A stretch of 64,000 nucleotides of DNA, from contig NZ_PTQY01000006.1 in the NCBI RefSeq assembly GCF_002943465.1, forward strand, positions 1 to 64,000. Direction: 5' to 3'. Below the pieces are notes generated by a model. That model ran no database searches. It was not told the origin of the DNA and worked only from the letters and a program-made list of their open reading frames with translations. The position numbers and the translations under genes were made by a program. Shown one piece after another: positions 1-8,342 of this stretch (its first letter is position 1; every line of letters starts with the position of its first letter). Source of the stretch: Rhodoferax sp. TS-BS-61-7 (GTDB lineage Bacteria > Pseudomonadota > Gammaproteobacteria > Burkholderiales > Burkholderiaceae_C).

Positions 1-1
1 G

Positions 2-106
2 CGCATTGAACGCCTGCTTAACTCCAGACCGCGTGCATGCTTGGGCTTCAAGACCCCTGCTGAGGTACTCTCGGAACTGCGCAACCAATGTCGCGATTCG
101 AACTAG
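2..106 (+). mobile_element. IS30-family transposase, C-terminal end (partial at window edge)
   Basis: The reading frame is open from the window edge and ends with TAG at 104-106, giving 34 residues. They include RLLNSRPRACLGFKTPAEV, the typical C-terminal tail of IS30-family DDE transposases (family pattern: LN-RPR-CLG-TP-EV). The catalytic core lies outside the window, so completeness cannot be judged. A copy of the local 60-bp repeat starts about 10 bp after the stop. No terminal inverted repeat of the element was recognised before the NUDIX gene. Confidence 0.8.
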
Positions 107-115
107 AAATCAAGA

Positions 116-169
116 AATTGGCCTCTAGCACCCGTAGATACTGCGCAAACAGCTCCTGAATTCATAGCA
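116..169 (+). repeat. Interspersed ~60-bp repeat, copy 1
   Basis: First of about 15 copies of an interspersed sequence. Recognisable parts are GGCCTCTAGCACCCGTAGA, TGCGCAAACAGCTCCTGAA and the closing ATAGC. It fills the gap between the IS30 tail and the NUDIX gene. Confidence 0.85.
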
Positions 170-183
170 ATCTGCGCCGGGCA

Positions 184-1038
184 CTAAGCCCACAAGCTCT
201 CCAACCCATCCACCGGCACAAAACGCCGATCACGTATTGCCAGCCGCGTAGGGCCGGGCAGGGCGCGTGCGGGCACCGAGTGCCGGGGGTCGCCGGGGTA
301 ACACAGGATGACCTCGCCGTTATCGCTGAAGTTCTCCGGGCAGATGCAGGGCGGCGTTTGTTGTTGCGCGGCGTCCATGGCCTCAGCCGCGCTGGCATAA
401 CGCGCCAGGTGCGCCAGGCTCATGATCTGCGGCGGTGCCATTTCAATCTCACCACGGTGGTAGCGCAGCAGCGCTTCCTTGGGCGCGAGCCAGATGCTGG
501 CCGTGGTCTCGAAGTTGTCGTGGCTGGCTACCTGGTCGGCCGGAGCCAGGGCCAAAAAGAAGCGGGTGTCAAAACGCTTTTTGCTCAGCGCGGCCATGCG
601 CGGTGTGATCCAGCGGCTCCAGGGTCGCAGGGCACTGGCCTGCAGCGTGGTGCCCGATGCGGCCACCCAGGCCTGCCAGTCTTCGGGGCGCAGACTGGTG
701 GGGCGCGTGTTGCCCGCAGCCAGCAGCACACCAGCTTCTTCAAACAGCTCGCGCAGCGCGGCCACATACAGGCCGGCGGCCAGGTTGCCACTGAGTTCGG
801 ACTCATTCAGTTGCTGGGCCAGCGTGTCGGCGGGCAGGTCCAGCGCCTGCACGGCGGTGGGCGAGCTGTCGTGGGCGTCCAGCTTCCCGCCGGGGAACAC
901 ATAGGCTTCGCCAAAGGTGTCCGATAGGCCGCTGCGTTTCATCAAAAACACTTCCAGGCCTGCTGGGCCGTCGCGCAGCAGCACCACGGTGGAGGCATCG
1001 CGCGGCGTGCCAGTGGCGGGTTCAAGCATGTCGTGCAT
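184..1038 (-). CDS. NUDIX hydrolase with stretched NUDIX box
   Basis: A 284-residue NUDIX pyrophosphohydrolase, probably cytoplasmic and acting on CoA- or nucleotide-diphosphate compounds. Two halves of the NUDIX box are visible: an FPGGKLD segment and, about 45 residues later, the AALRELFEEAG helix carrying the metal-binding REx2EE core. An insertion inside the box is known from the NUDT19/NUDT7 (peroxisomal CoA diphosphatase) group, and the length fits that group. The ATG at 1038 (MHDMLEP) is preferred over an upstream in-frame TTG at 1074. It is divergent from an acyl-CoA-type SDR, which agrees with a role in CoA metabolism. That role is inferred. Confidence 0.8.
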   Translation of the reverse strand: MHDMLEPATGTPRDASTVVLLRDGPAGLEVFLMKRSGLSDTFGEAYVFPGGKLDAHDSSPTAVQALDLPADTLAQQLNESELSGNLAAGLYVAALRELFEEAGVLLAAGNTRPTSLRPEDWQAWVAASGTTLQASALRPWSRWITPRMAALSKKRFDTRFFLALAPADQVASHDNFETTASIWLAPKEALLRYHRGEIEMAPPQIMSLAHLARYASAAEAMDAAQQQTPPCICPENFSDNGEVILCYPGDPRHSVPARALPGPTRLAIRDRRFVPVDGLESLWA

Positions 1039-1157
1039 GGGACTGTCTTTTCTGTTTTGTTTTTTGGTGAGCAATTGCTTGAATTAAAGTACGTGCAGCA
1101 GGCGGGGACCATACGCACAAGCCCTTAGCCGTGTTCCATAACCCGAGGAGACAAGCA

Positions 1158-2072
1158 ATGCATCTGGATTTCAAAGGCCGTGTGGCCATCGTAACGGGCG
1201 CGGGCGGCGGTTTGGGCCGCCAGCATGCGCTGGCCCTGGCCGCACGCGGCGCCAAGGTGGTGGTGAACGACCTGGGTGGCGCCCGTGATGGTTCGGGCGG
1301 CTCGTTGTCGGCCGCCGAAGCGGTGGTAGCCGAAATTCGCACCGCGGGTGGCGAGGCCATGGCCAATGGTGCGTCCGTGACGGACTTTGAGGCGGTGCAG
1401 GCCATGGTGAAGCAGGCCGTGGACGCCTGGGGCCGCGTGGACATTTTGGTGAACAACGCGGGCATTCTGCGCGACAAGAGTTTTGCCAAGATGGAGCTGG
1501 CCGACTTCCGCCTGGTGGTGGACGTGCACCTGATGGGCGCGGTGCACTGCTGCAAAGCGGTGTGGCCCTATATGAATGAACAGAAGTACGGCCGCATTTT
1601 GATGACCACCTCCAGCTCCGGCCTGTATGGCAACTTTGGTCAGAGCAACTATGGCGCGGCCAAGCTGGCGCTGGTGGGGCTGATGCAAACCCTGTCGATC
1701 GAAGGCGCCAAAAACAACATTCGCGTCAACAGCCTGGCCCCCACGGCGGCCACGCGCATGACCGAAGACCTGATGCCACCTGCCGTGCTGGAAGCGCTGA
1801 AGCCCGAAGCCGTGGTGCCCGCCATGCTGGTGCTGGTGGCTGAAGATGCGCCCACACGCACCACGTTGTGTGCGGGTGCGGGCAGTGTGGAAGCCGCCCA
1901 CATCACGCTCACGCAAGGCGCCTGGATTGGGCTGGATGCGCAAGCGCCCGAGACGCTGGCTGCTAACTTACGCCAAGTGCTGGCGCGTGCGGGTGACATG
2001 GTGCCGGAGAGCGGTGCTGCGCAAGGCAGCCAAGAAGTGACACGAGCCTTGGCCCAGCTGGGCGGGCGCTAA
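1158..2072 (+). CDS. Short-chain dehydrogenase/reductase, MFE-2-like 3-hydroxyacyl-CoA dehydrogenase type
   Basis: A 304-residue NAD(P)-dependent oxidoreductase. The Rossmann glycine motif TGAGGGLG lies at residues 13-20, NNAG follows near residue 94, and the catalytic Tyr165/Lys169 appear in SNYGAAK with the serine triplet SSS upstream. The long loop NDLGGARDGSG and the overall sequence match the (3R)-hydroxyacyl-CoA dehydrogenase domain of peroxisomal multifunctional enzyme 2, so a role in beta-oxidation-like acyl-CoA turnover is likely. The ATG at 1158 is preceded by GAGGAG at 1145-1150. An upstream GTG at 1131 lacks such a site. The gene ends 9 bp before a convergent gene. Confidence 0.85.
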   Translation: MHLDFKGRVAIVTGAGGGLGRQHALALAARGAKVVVNDLGGARDGSGGSLSAAEAVVAEIRTAGGEAMANGASVTDFEAVQAMVKQAVDAWGRVDILVNNAGILRDKSFAKMELADFRLVVDVHLMGAVHCCKAVWPYMNEQKYGRILMTTSSSGLYGNFGQSNYGAAKLALVGLMQTLSIEGAKNNIRVNSLAPTAATRMTEDLMPPAVLEALKPEAVVPAMLVLVAEDAPTRTTLCAGAGSVEAAHITLTQGAWIGLDAQAPETLAANLRQVLARAGDMVPESGAAQGSQEVTRALAQLGGR

Positions 2073-2081
2073 GCCCGGCGC

Positions 2082-3293
2082 TTAAAAAGCCGTGGCTGCA
2101 GCGGGTGGTGCGTTGCCCGCGTTTTCCCACGACTTGCGTTCGGCCTCGTCCACCACGGCTACCGGGTCGGCGCTGGCGGCATGCACGGTGACCACGCCCA
2201 TGCCGTAGCGCGGCATGAAGGTGTGGAAGGTTTCGTCCAGGCCCACCACGCTGAGCGGTTTGGACAGCACCATGCGCAGGCGCAGCACGGTGCGCTCCAC
2301 CAGCTCCTCGTGCTTGATGCCCGAGATCACCACCACAAAACAGCGCGGGTGGTACAGGCCCACCACACATCGAAAACCCACTGCACGGCGAATGCGCGCG
2401 GTGATGGAGGTCAGGATCTGCTGGTCCACGCGGTGGCCGGCGGATTCGCCCAGCTCGTACAGGTTGTGCAGGTGCAGGCACACCACGGTGCACTGCCCGT
2501 GCATGCGGGCGCCGCGCCAAAACGCATCGTCCACCTTGGACAAGAGCACCGACCCCGTGGGCAGGCCGGTGGCCGGATCCGCCCCCTGAGCCAGGCCGGC
2601 CAGACGCAGCAGTTGGCGGTTTTGCCGGTTGCGGCGTACCGCCAGTGCGGTTGCCACCAAAAAGTGGGCCACGGTGCAAAAGGCAGTAAGCGCCATGCCC
2701 TGCCAGCCAAACCAACTGGGGTGCAGGGTGTAGGTGTAGAGGCCCAGAATCATGCCTGCCAGAAAAAAGCAAGCCACCACCATCCAGCGGGCCAGTTGGT
2801 CGCCCAAGGCATGGGCGCGAACAGACACTCCCAGCGCCAAGAGCAGCGCCCCTCCGCTAAAAACCGCCGCCACTTCAATGACGTCCTCGGGGCGCTCGCC
2901 CTCGTAGTTCAGGGCCCAAAACGCCAGCAGCACGGCTGTGCCCACCAAAACCGTGGCACCCCAGGCCAGGCTGTAGTAGACGATGCGGTCTTCTGCCGCC
3001 GCCCCAAGCCACAGGCCCAGGTAAATCAGTGACAAGGCGCCACACAGCGGACCCAAACTGGCCTTCAGGGTCAGCAATACCGAAGGGGGGAGTTCCGGAA
3101 ACCACAGCGCCGGCAGGCTGGTCATCAGAATGGCACAGCTGCCCAGCATCAGCACAAACACCAGCCCGCGCCACGAGGCGACGCTGCGGTTCATGAGCAC
3201 GTCGGCCAAGGCCACGGTGGCCATTGTTAACAGGCCGCCGAGCATGCAGGACCAGACCATCAGTTCGGAGGTTTCCACCGGGCCATTATTCAC
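2082..3293 (-). CDS. Membrane protein with degenerate GGDEF domain
   Basis: A 403-residue inner-membrane protein with about seven hydrophobic helices in the first ~215 residues, followed by a charged linker (AVRRNRQNRQ) and a C-terminal domain that aligns with the start of a GGDEF fold (DPATGLPTGSVLL, matching the DxLTGLxNR signature). Where an active cyclase carries RxGGDEF, this protein reads GLYHPRCFVVVI, so the signature and metal-binding acids are missing. It is unlikely to make c-di-GMP; it may bind nucleotide or act as a dimerising partner. The start is GTG at 3293. It is convergent with the SDR gene and divergent from gshA. Confidence 0.7.
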   Translation of the reverse strand: MNNGPVETSELMVWSCMLGGLLTMATVALADVLMNRSVASWRGLVFVLMLGSCAILMTSLPALWFPELPPSVLLTLKASLGPLCGALSLIYLGLWLGAAAEDRIVYYSLAWGATVLVGTAVLLAFWALNYEGERPEDVIEVAAVFSGGALLLALGVSVRAHALGDQLARWMVVACFFLAGMILGLYTYTLHPSWFGWQGMALTAFCTVAHFLVATALAVRRNRQNRQLLRLAGLAQGADPATGLPTGSVLLSKVDDAFWRGARMHGQCTVVCLHLHNLYELGESAGHRVDQQILTSITARIRRAVGFRCVVGLYHPRCFVVVISGIKHEELVERTVLRLRMVLSKPLSVVGLDETFHTFMPRYGMGVVTVHAASADPVAVVDEAERKSWENAGNAPPAAATAF

Positions 3294-3431
3294 CAGCCAC
3301 TGCAGCCCCCCATTGAAATCTGCGGTCCCGCCCCCAGTTAACAGAAACCCGTGAAGTCAGCCCGGCGCCTGCAGCAAATGCCAGCCTGTGGTAACTTTGC
3401 GCCCCGAAGAAATTTTGAAGGGCCCTTTGGC

Positions 3432-4967
3432 ATGGACAGTAGACAAGCGGCCCTGAGCGCCCTGACAGCAGAACGCCTGCGCGGCATCCGCCGGGGTGTG
3501 GAAAAAGAAAGCCTGCGCGCGCTGCCCAGCGGCATGCTGGCCATGACCTCGCACCCCCAGGCGCTGGGTTCGGCCCTCACACACCCCCACATCACCACCG
3601 ATTTCAGCGAATCCCAGGTGGAGCTGATCACCGGCGTGCACGCCGACCCCGATGTCTGCCTGCAGGAGCTGGCCGACGTGCAGCAGTTCACGCTGGGCGC
3701 CATGGGGGATGAGCGCTTGTGGGTCTCCAGCATGCCCTGTTGTTTGCCCGAGGACGACGCAATCCCTCTGGGCCAGTACGGTAGCTCCAACGTGGCGCAG
3801 TCCAAGACCGTGTACCGCCGTGGCCTGGGCCACCGCTACGGCCGGCGCATGCAAACCATCTCAGGCATCCACTACAACTGGTCCCTGCCCGACGTGAGCA
3901 GCGAGCAGTACTTCGGCCTGATCCGTAACTTCCGCCGCCACGCCTTCTTGTTGCTCTATTTGTTCGGCGCGTCGCCAGCGGTGTGTTCGTCCTTTGTGGC
4001 CGGACGCCAGCACCAGCTGCAGGCCCTGAGCGAAGGCGCCATGTACCTGCCCTACGCCACCTCGCTGCGTATGGGCCGCCTGGGCTACCAGAGTGATGCG
4101 CAGGCCTCGCTGGCCGTGAGTTACAACAGCCTGGAGGGTTATGCCCACTCGCTGCACGGCGCGCTGACCCAGCCCTACGCTCCCTACGAGGCCGTGGGCG
4201 TGCGCGGGCCCGATGGTATCTACAAGCAGTTGGCTACCACGCTGCTGCAGATCGAAAATGAGTTCTACGGCACCATCCGCCCCAAGCGTGTGACCTTTGC
4301 GGGCGAGCGCCCACTGCATGCGCTGCGGGAGCGTGGCGTGGAGTACGTGGAAGTGCGCCTGATGGACCTGGACCCGTTTGAAGTGGTCGGTATCAACAGC
4401 CAGACCATGCGATTCCTCGACGTGTTTTTGCTGCACTGCCTGTCCACCGCCAGCCCCGACGATTCGCCGCAAGAAATTGCCGCTGTGGGCCGCAACCAGC
4501 ACGCCGTGGCTGAGCGCGGCCGCGAACCCGGCTTGTTGTTGCAGCGTGGCGATGCGCAGGTGAGCCTGACCGCTTGGGGGCAAGAGCTTCTCGATGGCAT
4601 GGTGGCGATTGCGCAGGCGCTGGATGCCGCCCACGGCACCGACGCCTACAGCCGCGCCGTATTGGCCGCCCAGCACAGCTTGCAGCACCCCGATACCTTG
4701 CCCTCGGCCCGCGTGTTGCGCGCCATCACTGAGCAGCACGAAGGCTCCTTCGTCGCCTTTGCCCGTGCGCAGTCGGAGCAGATACGTGCGGCCATGTTGC
4801 AGAACCCGTTGGCGCCTGAGGTTGCGGCGCGGTTTGCGGAAGAGTCGCAAGCATCCTGGGATGCGCAGCGGGCGATTGAGGCGGCGGACACGATGCCGTT
4901 TGAGGTGTACTTGAAGGAGTACCTGGCACCGCATCGGCTGCAGGCACGGGCTGTGAAGGTGGGCTGA
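3432..4967 (+). CDS. gshA: Glutamate-cysteine ligase
   Basis: The first enzyme of glutathione synthesis, joining L-glutamate and L-cysteine at ATP cost in the cytoplasm. The 511 residues match the proteobacterial (E. coli GshA) type, about 518 residues in E. coli. Visible family blocks include RRGVEKESLR near the N-terminus (glutamate/metal site), ISGIHYNWSLP, LGYQSDAQ, YNSLEGYA, RPKRVTFAGERPL and EYVEVRLMDLDPF. The ATG at 3432 is chosen because family homology starts there; an in-frame GTG at 3351 would add a non-conserved leader. It is transcribed alone, with no gshB beside it, and is followed by a large palindromic element. Confidence 0.95.
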   Translation: MDSRQAALSALTAERLRGIRRGVEKESLRALPSGMLAMTSHPQALGSALTHPHITTDFSESQVELITGVHADPDVCLQELADVQQFTLGAMGDERLWVSSMPCCLPEDDAIPLGQYGSSNVAQSKTVYRRGLGHRYGRRMQTISGIHYNWSLPDVSSEQYFGLIRNFRRHAFLLLYLFGASPAVCSSFVAGRQHQLQALSEGAMYLPYATSLRMGRLGYQSDAQASLAVSYNSLEGYAHSLHGALTQPYAPYEAVGVRGPDGIYKQLATTLLQIENEFYGTIRPKRVTFAGERPLHALRERGVEYVEVRLMDLDPFEVVGINSQTMRFLDVFLLHCLSTASPDDSPQEIAAVGRNQHAVAERGREPGLLLQRGDAQVSLTAWGQELLDGMVAIAQALDAAHGTDAYSRAVLAAQHSLQHPDTLPSARVLRAITEQHEGSFVAFARAQSEQIRAAMLQNPLAPEVAARFAEESQASWDAQRAIEAADTMPFEVYLKEYLAPHRLQARAVKVG

Positions 4968-4988
4968 TTTTTTCTCTCCTGTCGCACC

Positions 4989-5364
4989 GCTTTTTTTAAC
5001 ACCCACTCCCCCAGCCCCTCGCCCCGTCGGCGAGGGGAGCCTTAACAGCCGTATTTGATGGCTTTGCGCCGGCTACGGTGCTACATAAGGACCATCACCT
5101 GCGGATAGGTACGCCACGGCCAGTGCCGGCGGTTGTGGTGAACGGGAGAAAGTGCAGGCGCGGAGCCACTGGCGTGCACAGCCGCCAGCGTTGGCAAACA
5201 AACCCCTCCGAGGTCCCACAACCGCAGGCGCGGGCCGTGGAGCGAACTAACAGTGGCAACCTCCCCCCACTAGCCCGTGCCCGGCGCACAGCCACAAAAT
5301 ATGGCTGTTAAAAGCTCCCCTCGCCGACGGGGCGAGGGGCTGGGGGAGTGGGTGTTTAAAAAGC
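4989..5364. repeat. ~376-bp palindromic (MITE-like) element
   Basis: The two ends are near-perfect inverted copies of about 80 bp (4989-5073 against 5281-5364), each containing CTCGCCCCGTCGGCGAGGGG or its complement. Further inside, CCACGGCC...GCGGTTGTGG (about 5112-5137) pairs with its complement at about 5216-5240. At the centre CTGGCG (5169-5174) pairs with CGCCAG (5183-5188). All three pairs share one centre near 5177, so the whole block is one long interrupted palindrome. It lies between convergent gshA and the phasin-like gene and has no credible ORF. It could be a non-autonomous element or a strong transcription barrier. Confidence 0.75.
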
Positions 5365-5380
5365 AAAAACCCAAAAAACA

Positions 5381-5411
5381 AAAAAGCCGGCGTCAACCAC
5401 CGGCTTTTCGG
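5381..5411 (-). terminator. Rho-independent terminator of the phasin-like gene
   Basis: Read on the minus strand, GCCGG and CCGGC form a stem around a ~9-base loop and are followed by a T-rich run. It sits 17 bp after the stop codon of the phasin-like gene. Confidence 0.8.
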
Positions 5412-5427
5412 GAAGAGAGCAGAAAGC

Positions 5428-5961
5428 TTAAGCAGCCTTGCGAACCCGCGCAACCTTCTTAGCAACAGCGCGCTTGGCAGTAGCCGCCTTGGCCTTCACC
5501 TTGGAGCCCGCAATCTTGCTCACCAGTGCGCCGCTTTGGGCTTCCAGCTTGGCCGCTACGTTGTTCACGGCGACGGCAGCAGGCACCGCAGCCACGGCAA
5601 TCGTGTTCAGCGTGGTCAGGCCAGTGCTTTTCTCAAAGCGGCTGGCATTGGCCGCCACTTGCTCCAGGCCCTTGCCGGCCAGTTCCACGGCCTTGTTGAC
5701 GGCGCTGTCGGCGCTGTCGGTGGTCAGGGTGACGCCCTGGGTGTAGAGGGAGGTGACCTTCTTCTGGGCGGCCACGGCATTGGTGCGCACTTCGGCGCTG
5801 ATGCGGTTACCGGCCTTCTTGACGGCGGCGGCCCAGGACTGGTCGACATAACCCACGGCACGGGCATTGCCCACGCGGTAGGCGTTGATCACGTTCTTGG
5901 CAGTGTTGCCATAAGACGCGATCAGTTCGGTGGTCACGGTGGACAGTTTCTTGTTGGCCAT
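5428..5961 (-). CDS. Phasin-like protein with basic AK-rich tail
   Basis: A 177-residue, alanine-rich, mostly helical protein. Residues ~1-130 have the amphipathic composition of phasins, small proteins that coat polyhydroxyalkanoate granules. The last ~35 residues are a lysine/alanine tail (KVKAKAATAKRAVAKKVAR) like that of histone-H1-like or PhaM-type DNA-binding proteins. A nucleoid-granule tether is therefore possible, but this is inference. The ATG at 5961 has AGGAGT just upstream (complement of 5967-5972); a longer frame from 6000 has no such site. The gene is monocistronic with a clear terminator and is divergent from ylqF. Confidence 0.6.
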   Translation of the reverse strand: MANKKLSTVTTELIASYGNTAKNVINAYRVGNARAVGYVDQSWAAAVKKAGNRISAEVRTNAVAAQKKVTSLYTQGVTLTTDSADSAVNKAVELAGKGLEQVAANASRFEKSTGLTTLNTIAVAAVPAAVAVNNVAAKLEAQSGALVSKIAGSKVKAKAATAKRAVAKKVARVRKAA

Positions 5962-6137
5962 GGAAAACTCCTGCAAAGTGGATGAATCGGAAATCGACAC
6001 AACGCATTCTCCAAAGCCCCCCTAGTGAAGGCACCTTAAATCCCGCGTCTTTCCTAGAGGCGCCTGCCTAAGCAGGCGTGGGGCGCCACATGCCGGACAA
6101 TGCAGGGTTTAGCGCACAGGCAGAAAGACGACACGGC

Positions 6138-7109
6138 ATGGCAATTCAGTGGTTCCCGGGGCATATGCACCTGACGCGCAAGGCGATCCAGGACCGCATC
6201 AAGGCGATTGATGTGGTGATTGAGCTGCTGGACGCCCGCCTGCCCGGATCGAGCGCCAACCCCATGCTGGCCGAGATGACGGCCGGCAAACCCGCGCTCA
6301 AGGTGCTGAACAAACAAGACCTGGCCGACCCCGAGCGCACCGCACTCTGGCTGGCGCACTACAACGCCCTGCCCGGCGTGCGCGCGCTCCCGCTGGATGC
6401 GAGCATGACCACGCCCGCGCGTGCGCTGGTGGCGGCCTGCCACGAGCTGGCCCCCAACCGCGGTGGCATGGCCAAACCCATGCGGGTGCTGATCTGTGGC
6501 ATTCCCAACGTGGGCAAGTCCACGCTGATCAACACCTTGAAGGGCAAACGTGCTGCCAAGACCGGTGACGAGGCCGGCGTGACCAAGCTGGAGCAGCGCA
6601 TCACCATTGCCGACGACTTCTACCTCTACGACACGCCCGGCGTTCTGTGGCCGCGCATCATCGTGGCCAAGAGCGGCTACAACCTGGCCGCCAGCGGCGC
6701 CATTGGCAAAAATGCGTTTGACGAAGAAGAGGTGGCGCTGGAACTGCTGGACTACCTGCGCCAGCACTACGCCGTAGCACTGGAGACGCGTTACAAACTC
6801 ACCGGTGTGGCGGAGCAGACCGACGAGCAACTGCTGGACGCGATTGGCCGCAAGCGCGGTGCGCTGCAAAGCGGCGGCAAGATCAACCTGCAAAAGGCGG
6901 CGGAGATCGTGATCCACGACTTCCGCGCCTGCGCGCTGGGCCGCATGACGCTGGAAACCCCTGCCGAGTTTGCCGACTGGCTGGCCGCTGGCCAGAAGCT
7001 GGACGCCGAGCGCCAGCTCAAGAAAGACGCCATCGAGCTGGACCGCAAGATCCGCTTCAAGAAAGTGCCCCGCCCACCGCGCGTGGATGATGCCGGGGCC
7101 GAAGAATAG
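6138..7109 (+). CDS. ylqF: Ribosome biogenesis GTPase YlqF/RbgA
   Basis: A 323-residue circularly permuted GTPase. The motif order is permuted: NKQDLAD (G4) comes first near residue 59, then the P-loop GIPNVGKS at 121-128, then DTPG (G3) near 174. In Bacillus RbgA this protein acts in late assembly of the large ribosomal subunit. The N-terminal WFPGHM block is characteristic of the family and fixes the start at 6138; the upstream in-frame codon at 6078 adds unrelated residues. The C-terminal ~100 residues form the helical RNA-contacting domain. It is transcribed alone and is followed by a repeat copy. Confidence 0.9.
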   Translation: MAIQWFPGHMHLTRKAIQDRIKAIDVVIELLDARLPGSSANPMLAEMTAGKPALKVLNKQDLADPERTALWLAHYNALPGVRALPLDASMTTPARALVAACHELAPNRGGMAKPMRVLICGIPNVGKSTLINTLKGKRAAKTGDEAGVTKLEQRITIADDFYLYDTPGVLWPRIIVAKSGYNLAASGAIGKNAFDEEEVALELLDYLRQHYAVALETRYKLTGVAEQTDEQLLDAIGRKRGALQSGGKINLQKAAEIVIHDFRACALGRMTLETPAEFADWLAAGQKLDAERQLKKDAIELDRKIRFKKVPRPPRVDDAGAEE

Positions 7110-7111
7110 AG

Positions 7112-7168
7112 CCAAATCGGCCTCTAGCACCCGTGGATATTGCGCGAGCAGCTCCTGAATTCATAGCG
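7112..7168 (+). repeat. Interspersed ~60-bp repeat, copy 2
   Basis: Reads CAAATCGGCCTCTAGCACCC ... GCGCGAGCAGCTCCTGAAT ... ATAGC. It fills the gap between ylqF and the SRAP gene, starting 3 bp after the ylqF stop. Confidence 0.85.
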
Positions 7169-7182
7169 TACTGAGCCGCCCC

Positions 7183-7890
7183 ATGTGTATCAACTTCCAG
7201 CCCGCAGCCAACCCGGCCTTTCTGGCCGAGCGCCTGGGCCCGCTGGAGCCACCGCTGGGCCAGCTGGAAGACATCTTTCCGGGTTACAGCGCACCCGTGG
7301 CCTTGCGCCGTGGCGGCGCTGGCGACAGCCTGGCCGCGCTGCGCCTGGCGCAGTTTGGCCTGGTGCCACACTGGTGTACTGATGCCACGCAGGCGCGCGA
7401 CATCAGCCGCAAGACCTACAACGCACGCAGTGAAACTGCTGCCAGCAAACCCAGCTTTCGCACGGCCTGGGCCGCCCGCCAGTGGGTGCTGGTGCCCATG
7501 CAGTGCTTTTTTGAGCCCAGCTGGGAAGACGCCGTAGCGAATGGTGGTCGCCCCACGCGCTGGCGCATCGCTCGGGCCGATGGCCAGCCCTTTGCCGTGG
7601 CCGGCCTGTGGGACCGTTGGACCGACCCCGCCACGGGCAACGTGCAGGGCAGCTTCACCGTGCTCACGGTGAACGCCGATGGCCACGCAGTGATGGGCCG
7701 CATGCACCGGCCCGATGAGGAAAAGCGCATGCCGGTGATCGTGCCACCCGCGCTGTATGCCGACTGGCTGCAGGCCAGCCCGCAGCAGGCGGTGGACTTC
7801 ATGCGCGCCGCGCCGGCAGACGACCTGGTGGCGGTCGCTGCCCCATTGGACCGTGCTGCCCCGGTGGCGCCCAACCTCTCGTTGTTCTAG
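7183..7890 (+). CDS. SRAP (HMCES/YedK-type) abasic-site protein
   Basis: A 235-residue SOS response-associated peptidase family protein. Proteins of this family shield abasic sites in single-stranded DNA by forming a covalent thiazolidine link through Cys2. Here Met-Cys-Ile at the N-terminus supplies Cys2 after Met removal. The conserved blocks NARSET (residues ~85-90), CFFEPSWE and HRPDEEKRMPVI (active-site His and Glu) are all present, and the length is normal. It is single and not in an operon; the neighbours do not add information. No LexA box was recognised upstream. Confidence 0.9.
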   Translation: MCINFQPAANPAFLAERLGPLEPPLGQLEDIFPGYSAPVALRRGGAGDSLAALRLAQFGLVPHWCTDATQARDISRKTYNARSETAASKPSFRTAWAARQWVLVPMQCFFEPSWEDAVANGGRPTRWRIARADGQPFAVAGLWDRWTDPATGNVQGSFTVLTVNADGHAVMGRMHRPDEEKRMPVIVPPALYADWLQASPQQAVDFMRAAPADDLVAVAAPLDRAAPVAPNLSLF

Positions 7891-7896
7891 CGCGCT

Positions 7897-8337
7897 TTAG
7901 CGCCCCAGGTGGCTGCGCGCCCAGCGCACGATGTCGGCCGTGCCCATGGCACCGGGCTGGCGCGCAATTTCGCGGCCACCCGCAAACAGCGCCAGGGTAG
8001 GGATGCTGCGGATCTGAAAACGCGCGGCCAGATTCGGCACCGCTTCGGTGTCCACCTTGGCCAGGCGCAGCTGCGGCTCCAGCTGTGCGGCGGCCTGGGC
8101 AAAGGCCGGTGCCATTTGCCGGCAGGGCCCACACCAGGGTGCCCAAAAGTCCACCAACACCGGGATGTGGCTGCGGGTGATGTGTTTGTCAAAGGCGGCC
8201 TCATTCAGCGCCACGGGCTGGGCCACAAACAGGGGTTTTTTGCAGTTGCCGCAGTCGGGTGCGCTGGCCAACTGGGCGGGCTGCACGCGGTTGGTGGTGT
8301 GGCAGTGGGGGCAAACGATGTGCAGGGCGTCGGTCAT
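7897..8337 (-). CDS. trxC: Thioredoxin 2 with N-terminal zinc site
   Basis: A 146-residue cytoplasmic thiol-disulfide oxidoreductase of the TrxC type. Zinc-binding pairs are Cys9/Cys12 and Cys28/Cys31, and the redox site WCGPC lies at residues 67-71 within a standard thioredoxin domain that includes the cis-proline segment RSIPT. TrxC proteins assist recovery from oxidative stress and in E. coli belong to the OxyR regulon; no OxyR site was assigned here. The gene is 5 bp downstream of an alpha/beta-hydrolase gene on the same strand and is probably cotranscribed with it. Confidence 0.93.
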   Translation of the reverse strand: MTDALHIVCPHCHTTNRVQPAQLASAPDCGNCKKPLFVAQPVALNEAAFDKHITRSHIPVLVDFWAPWCGPCRQMAPAFAQAAAQLEPQLRLAKVDTEAVPNLAARFQIRSIPTLALFAGGREIARQPGAMGTADIVRWARSHLGR

Positions 8338-8342
8338 GGCCT

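Noticed and set aside
162-398. Short minus-strand ORF over the NUDIX gene
   Set aside because: It is an alternative-frame shadow of the NUDIX gene and has no family pattern or ribosome site.
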